Assembly: GCA_964582415.1 (NCBI GenBank)
Contig: CAZOSF010000064.1
Coordinates: 1 to 13,729, forward strand
From: CAZOSF01 sp964582415
GTDB lineage: Bacteria; Bacteroidota; Bacteroidia; Flavobacteriales; Flavobacteriaceae
Length of the DNA stretch: 13,729 nt
Direction: 5' to 3'
The notes under the pieces were generated by a model that ran no database searches, was not told the DNA's origin, and saw nothing but the letters and a program-made list of their open reading frames with translations. Shown piece by piece: positions 13,386 to 13,729 of this stretch; position 1 is the first letter of the stretch, and the number at the start of each line of letters is the position of its first letter. The translations under genes were made by a program, and so were the position numbers.

Positions 13386-13729
13386 ATGAGCAAGTACCAT
13401 TTCAACGAAATTGAAAAAAAGTGGCAAGACTATTGGTCCCAAAATCAAACCTTCAAAGCGGAAAACCATAGTGAAAAGCCAAAATATTATGTTTTGGATA
13501 TGTTTCCCTATCCCTCTGGGGCAGGACTGCATGTAGGGCATCCGCTGGGATACATTGCCAGCGATATCTATGCGCGCTATAAACGACACAAAGGCTTCAA
13601 CGTTCTGCATCCCCAGGGGTATGACTCTTTTGGATTGCCTGCTGAACAGTATGCGATTCAAACGGGTCAACACCCCAGAAAAACAACGGAAGAAAATATT
13701 GCCCGCTACCGGGAACAATTGGATAAAAT
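13386..13729 (+). CDS. leuS: Leucyl-tRNA synthetase, N-terminal part (3' end outside window)
   Basis: LeuS attaches leucine to its tRNA. The first 114 residues are present and open at the window end. MSKYHFNEIEKKWQDYW is the standard start, followed by the class I nucleotide-binding region DMFPYPSGAGLHVGHPLGY (38-56), whose HVGH at 49-52 is the HIGH signature. Next come HPQGYDSFGLPAEQYAIQTG (75-94), typical of bacterial LeuS. An in-frame ATG at 13353 would add eleven residues (MKLGPTTEAIT) and is closer to the promoter; I prefer 13386 because it matches the family start. The editing domain and KMSKS motif are outside the window. Confidence 0.96.
   Translation, partial: MSKYHFNEIEKKWQDYWSQNQTFKAENHSEKPKYYVLDMFPYPSGAGLHVGHPLGYIASDIYARYKRHKGFNVLHPQGYDSFGLPAEQYAIQTGQHPRKTTEENIARYREQLDK

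Noticed and set aside
13353..13386. Alternative leuS start at the in-frame ATG 13353
   Set aside because: It would add eleven residues not seen in the family; the MSKYHFNEIEKKW start at 13386 is standard. The position just after the promoter leaves it possible.
13359..13718. Open frame on the minus strand opposite leuS (119 codons)
   Set aside because: It lies antisense to strongly conserved LeuS sequence and its translation has no recognisable family features.
1..13729. CRISPR arrays, tRNA or rRNA genes, insertion sequences, phage or restriction genes
   Set aside because: I looked through both strands and saw no repeat-spacer pattern, tRNA-like CCA or cloverleaf, transposase or integrase motif.

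Overview
The window is a stretch of chromosome that looks like a member of the Flavobacteriaceae (phylum Bacteroidota), probably marine. The evidence is a TonB-dependent outer-membrane receptor, a lipoprotein with an acidic export-type tail, a secreted enzyme with a C-terminal type IX secretion sorting domain, Bacteroidota-only families (DUF3127, DUF3098), promoters of the Bacteroidota type (TAnnTTTG at -7), and start sites that mostly lack a Shine-Dalgarno sequence. I assign the family with confidence but not the genus.

Layout. 1-732 (+) is the end of a TonB-dependent receptor; 729-1166 (-) is a small lipoprotein with a Rieske-like tail. 1332-2199 (+) is greA followed 1 bp later by a HIT-family hydrolase. 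2196-3709 (-) is a membrane histidine kinase overlapping a zinc-ribbon membrane protein. 3790-4997 (+) is a flavin-reductase-like protein and a DUF3127 OB-fold protein, closed by a hairpin terminator. 5040-6571 (+) is an AtoE-type short-chain fatty acid transporter, split in this assembly by a 100-N gap whose two edges carry the same 55 bp. 6757-7395 (+) is aat and 7453-9192 (+) is a secreted deiminase resembling peptidylarginine deiminase. 9189-10481 (-) is tag and a TonB-like energy transducer. 10576-13245 (-) is the run ftsX, DUF3098, uppP, truB. 13386 to the end (+) is the start of leuS, divergent from ftsX.

How the genes fit together. Most are housekeeping: transcript-cleavage factor, aminoacyl-tRNA synthetase, tRNA pseudouridylation, N-end-rule tagging, alkylation repair, cell division and cell-wall lipid recycling. 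The envelope and secretion genes (receptor, lipoprotein, TonB-like protein, deiminase, fatty acid transporter) give the window its Bacteroidota character. I see no phage, insertion sequence, CRISPR array, tRNA or rRNA, and no clear defence or biosynthetic island. No stretch over 300 bp lacks a gene; the longest spacers are 6572-6756 (a terminator and no recognised gene) and 1167-1331 (a promoter and a hairpin).

The points most worth a second look are the deiminase, whose visible residues match those of Porphyromonas peptidylarginine deiminase; the SSB-like acidic tip on the DUF3127 protein; the false gap inside atoE; the exact 4-bp shared stop at all three convergent gene pairs; and a terminator-like hairpin directly after the predicted greA promoter. 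I did not find a clearly new multi-gene system.
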